Shown: piece after piece, positions 60,771-64,000 of the stretch | How the letters are laid out: the number at the start of each line of letters is the position of its first letter | Numbering within the stretch: position 1 is the first letter of the stretch | DNA from: Primulina eburnea | Lineage: Eukaryota; Streptophyta; Magnoliopsida; Lamiales; Gesneriaceae | Direction: 5' to 3' | Length of the DNA stretch: 64,000 nt | Assembly (NCBI RefSeq): GCF_022965805.1 | Contig: NC_133108.1 | Coordinates: 43,656,051-43,720,050, forward strand | Translations under genes and position numbers: made by a program | The notes under the pieces: model-generated | Told to the model about the DNA's origin: nothing | The model's input: only the letters and a program-made list of their open reading frames with translations | Databases searched by the model: none

Positions 60771-62841
60771 TGTGAGAGCCCAACCCGTTAGCCAAAGCCC
60801 AGCCCATTTAGTAATTATTAAAAAAAAATGAAATGAAATGAAAAGAAAAAGGATAAACGTGAAAGTTGTTTTCTCTCTCCCCGTTTTTCCTCTCCAGCAC
60901 CGAAAGCTCCATCTTTCTTTGTTTAGAATTTCGAAACTTTGACCGTCGATTCTAGCCGCTCCGGTCGCCGAAAAATTTAAGTAAATACATATTCGAAATC
61001 CTCTCGTCAAGAGCTATCCAGTGATATCCATTTTGCTAAGAAAATCGCGAGCCCCGAAAATCCCGTCAAAGACCGCCGCCTGTTTTTCGCCGGAAAAGCT
61101 GGAAGGAAGCTCGGGTTAGGTTGTTTGAAGCTTAAATTCGAAGCTTTAAGCCTTTTTCGAAATTTCAGAGGTATAATTATGGATTTAGGGTTTCGAATTT
61201 TGGGGATTTTAATTCAATTGAGTTCCAATAATTAATATATGTTGTATTATTGATTGTAGGTGCTATATTGGAGCTCATTGGAGGTATTAACGAAATTTCA
61301 GGATTTAATTGGGCATAATTTCGAAAATTCAGATTTATGTAATTGGGTTTTCGAATTTTAGTGTTCAATAATTAGGTGTTTAAATGTTATAGAATTGTCG
61401 CATATTCATTTTAGAAATATTAAGCCTAAGTTAAGAATTTTTGGAATTTTAGGCTAAATTAGTGAATATTGGAAAAATAAATGGGACTTGATATGAAATG
61501 TATTATTTGCCACAGGATTGGAGTTTTCAGGAAATATTTAAGATATTTTGTGGTAATTAAAGTCCAGTTGAGGTACGTATGAACCGTTTTCTTATGACGT
61601 CTATAGCGATGTGGAATGACGTTAAGTATATTGTAATGAGTTGTTGCGTGCTTTATGTGCCTCTGTGAATACGTGATTGCACTCATGCATTTATTTGAGT
61701 TGATACATAGCATTTCGAGCCTTGACTCCGTTGATTGCTATCATTGTTGATCTGTTGAGATGTTGCGTCATCTTTGGATGCGAGTGATAGGATAGATCAC
61801 TCCTGACATCTTATCGATGGAACGAGTGATAGGATTAGCACTCTCCTGATGACTGCTCGAGGACTGACCGGGTCGCTACCGGACCCTCGATGCTACGTGC
61901 ATGGATGAGCGGCGGCATGCTATTACGTTGCTGCAGTCCTGGCACGGGTGGCCACTGTTTCTGTTGCTGATGCGTTTTATTGGACTCCGTTTTGGTATCC
62001 GTTATTTCATTGTTACCGACACGCATTGCATTGCATATTATGACATGTTACTTGATTTTATTTCACGTCAGTTATAATTGTCATAATTTTACTGGTTCGT
62101 CGTACTGGGGCCTGACCCCTCGTTTCTTTTTATGCTGTGGTTGTTTTTGATGCCATAGCAGGTTATCCAGGAGGATTTGACGCGTCTGGGGGAGCGTCCG
62201 GTAGAGGTGCCCAGTCGTCGAGTCAGGGTTGAGAGTTCCCAGATATATATATGTATCATACATTTACCGGGGAGATGCCTCGTGTAGCTGTACTATTACC
62301 TTTACGATGTTTTGAATCGTCAGTTATAATTGTCATAATTTTACTGGTTCGTCGTACTGGGGCCTGACCCCTCGTTTCTTTTTATGCTGTGGTTGTTTTT
62401 GATGCCATAGCAGGTTATCCAGGAGGATTTGACGCGTCTGGGGGAGCGTCAGGTAGAGGTGCCCAGTCGTCGAGTCAGGGTTGAGAGTTCCCAGATATAT
62501 ATATGTATCATACATTTACCGGGGAGATGCCTCGTGTAGCTGTACTATTACCTTTACGATGTTTTGAATTGATAGTTGTGTGATCGAGCCTTGCCGGCTC
62601 TGCATGTGTTTAGTCCTGGCCAGTGCGGCTATAGGTTTGTGGATTGATGTTGTGACTTTATTTCGAGTTTATAAATGTTGTTTGTGATGTTTTGATAATT
62701 TTGGGATGTCCTATTTACGAATAGGTCATGCCGAAATTTCTGTAGGCCCAAAATGGAAAATTTTTAATCGCTTTCGCTGTTTACATTAATAAATCCTGCT
62801 GTTTGATAATTAAATATTAATCAGGAGCACGGGCCCCCACA
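60771..62841 (+). mobile_element. 5' LTR of a Ty3/gypsy-type retrotransposon
   Basis: Starts TGTGAGAGCCCAACCCGTTA and ends GGGCCCCCACA (TG...CA), about 2,071 bp. Directly after it comes GT plus TGGTATCAGAGC, the primer-binding site complementary to initiator Met tRNA. It is also present, shorter and inverted, at 46420-48150. An internal 252-bp segment is duplicated in tandem. Confidence 0.92.
62066..62569 (+). repeat. 252-bp direct tandem duplication inside the LTR
   Basis: The segment from CGTCAGTTATAATTGTCATA at 62066 recurs at 62318, with only one or two differences seen. The inverted LTR copy on the left has this segment once, so the duplication is specific to this LTR or its subfamily. 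Confidence 0.92.
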
Positions 62842-62843
62842 GT

Positions 62844-62855
62844 TGGTATCAGAGC
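62844..62855 (+). other. Retrotransposon primer-binding site (tRNA-iMet)
   Basis: TGGTATCAGAGC two bases after the LTR end, the standard plant PBS complementary to the 3' end of initiator methionine tRNA. Confidence 0.92.
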
Positions 62856-63112
62856 GTAACTGGGATATGCTCGAATTAGAGTCTAGGGCACTTGAGTCTA
62901 GACACAAATAAAATGATTGCGTATGTGTTTGACTATTTGCTCTTGTTTGAACTATGTGCGGTGATTTATTTGAATTAGCCTGATTTAGCACTGTTGATTA
63001 GGTTTTGACTTAGTTTAATAACTAGCTACGAGACTAAGTTTCAGCTTTCCTTTGGTTATTTTGTGCTTATTAAGTTATTTTGCCTTGATCTTAAATCCTT
63101 GTGTCGTATAGA

Positions 63113-64000
63113 ATGGCACCTGGAGGAAGAGGCAAAAAGGGAAAAGAAGTTGTCCAGGAGTCTGAAGCCCAGAATGTTCGAGGACTTGAAGATATTGTCA
63201 GGGGTAGACGTGGTCGTCCTGCAGCCCAGGTTGCTAGAAACGTAGAGGAAGAAGTGAATCAAGAAGTCGAGCAATTGACTCAGAAAGTGGGTGGGATGCA
63301 ATTAATAATTTCTCAATTTCAAGAATTACGTCCTCCCAAATTCTTCGGCACTGAAAATGGCGAAAAAGCATCCGGGTGGTTGAAAAGCATAAACCATCTA
63401 TTTAATTTGCTCGAATATACCGAAAGTGTCAGACTGAAGCTGGCAATCTATCAGTTAAAAGATCGAGCACAACTCTGGTGGGAAGCTGCAGAGGAAGCAC
63501 TGAAAGCATCTGGACAAACCATTACTTGGGAAGTATTCCGTACTCAATTTACCCAAGAATATGCACCTCCTTCTTATTATTATGGCAAGGAAGAAGAGTT
63601 CAACCAATTGGTGCAGGGAAATAAAACGGTTGTTGAATATGCTTCTCAATTTTCTGCTCTATTGCCATATGTGCCGCACGTTGCAAGAAATGACCAGTCC
63701 AAACTTTCTCGTTTCCTGCATGGGCTACAAGGGACTATTCATACTTTGGTGATGACTGGATCGCCTAATACATATGTTCAAGCTGTAGAAATGGCGAAGA
63801 AGATAGAGGCTAGTTTGCTCAGAGGAGAATCACGGCCAGCTCCAGTTCCAGTTCCAGCATCTACTTCTCAAGGATCTGTAAGTCATATGCCGATGCCAGC
63901 GGGTTTATCTCCTTATCAGCCTCAACAGTCATCCCAGCAACCGAAGCAACAACGATTCAGAGCAAGAGGTAAACAATTTAAGAAGAGATCTCAGTCCAGC
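63113..64000 (+). CDS. gag: Retrotransposon gag polyprotein, N-terminal part (runs off the window)
   Basis: Open from ATG at 63113 to the window end, 296 codons without a stop. The basic N-terminus (GGRGKKGKE) is followed by the Retrotrans_gag core: PPKFFGTENGEKASGWLKSI, LAIYQLKDRAQLWWEAAEEA, TWEVFRTQFTQEYAPPSYYY, FNQLVQGNKTVVEYASQFS and SRFLHGL, then a Pro/Gln-rich linker. The CCHC zinc knuckle and pol would lie beyond 64000. An intact frame and PBS suggest a fairly recent insertion. Clade cannot be set without reverse transcriptase. Confidence 0.9.
   Translation, partial: MAPGGRGKKGKEVVQESEAQNVRGLEDIVRGRRGRPAAQVARNVEEEVNQEVEQLTQKVGGMQLIISQFQELRPPKFFGTENGEKASGWLKSINHLFNLLEYTESVRLKLAIYQLKDRAQLWWEAAEEALKASGQTITWEVFRTQFTQEYAPPSYYYGKEEEFNQLVQGNKTVVEYASQFSALLPYVPHVARNDQSKLSRFLHGLQGTIHTLVMTGSPNTYVQAVEMAKKIEASLLRGESRPAPVPVPASTSQGSVSHMPMPAGLSPYQPQQSSQQPKQQRFRARGKQFKKRSQSS

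Noticed and set aside
62081..62515. Two identical 60-aa minus-strand frames in the LTR
   Set aside because: They are the two copies of the 252-bp duplication, on the antisense strand of an LTR, with no protein family match.
1..64000. CRISPR arrays, operons, ribosome-binding sites, bacterial islands
   Set aside because: The window is intron-rich plant nuclear DNA; the tandem repeats seen have no regular spacer structure.

Overview
The window is plant nuclear DNA. Genes have many short exons, GT-AG introns and AT-rich spacers, and the protein families (DUF1645, AUG4, CCB1, DUF789, Di19) are plant-type. The repeated roughly 180-bp element with GTGAGACGGTCTCAC ends and the overall gene style suggest an asterid, perhaps Lamiales; that placement is inference from memory of similar genomes. 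Exon models were built by hand from splice signals, reading phase and remembered family motifs, without alignment.

Left part (1-28,560) is gene-dense and mostly housekeeping. It holds a DUF1645 protein (minus), CTP synthase (plus, 22 exons, 561 aa), a decayed HGSNAT-like relic (minus), augmin subunit 4 (plus, 12 exons, 407 aa), the thylakoid haem-attachment factor CCB1 (minus, with one apparent homopolymer frameshift), a class I/II PLP aminotransferase of the kynurenine aminotransferase type (minus, 9 exons, 391 aa) and importin alpha (plus, 10 exons, 529 aa).

Middle part (28,560-46,140) is AT-rich and carries MITEs, a hAT transposase relic, two short Helitron-like elements (one split by a nested MITE with a GC-rich core), a small GATA zinc-finger gene, a tandem pair of proline-rich secreted proteins (one damaged), an unrecognised small basic protein and a Di19-type zinc-finger gene. 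The Di19 gene carries a textbook U12-type AT-AC intron.

Right part (46,140-64,000) is a tandem array of DUF789 genes, all on the minus strand. One copy is intact (296 aa) and one is nearly intact with a doubtful last splice acceptor. At least three are fragments, with a deleted exon, a mutated splice donor, a 4-bp frameshift insertion and repeated exon-2/5'UTR fusions. The array is bracketed by two inverted copies of one Ty3/gypsy-type LTR. The right-hand copy is the 5' LTR of an element whose PBS and gag run off the window end.

I found no wholly new system. The most notable items are the DUF789 birth-and-death array between inverted LTRs, the AT-AC intron in Di19, the CCB1 frameshift, the duplicated splice donor in CTP synthase, and a MITE family with recognisable 9-bp target duplications.
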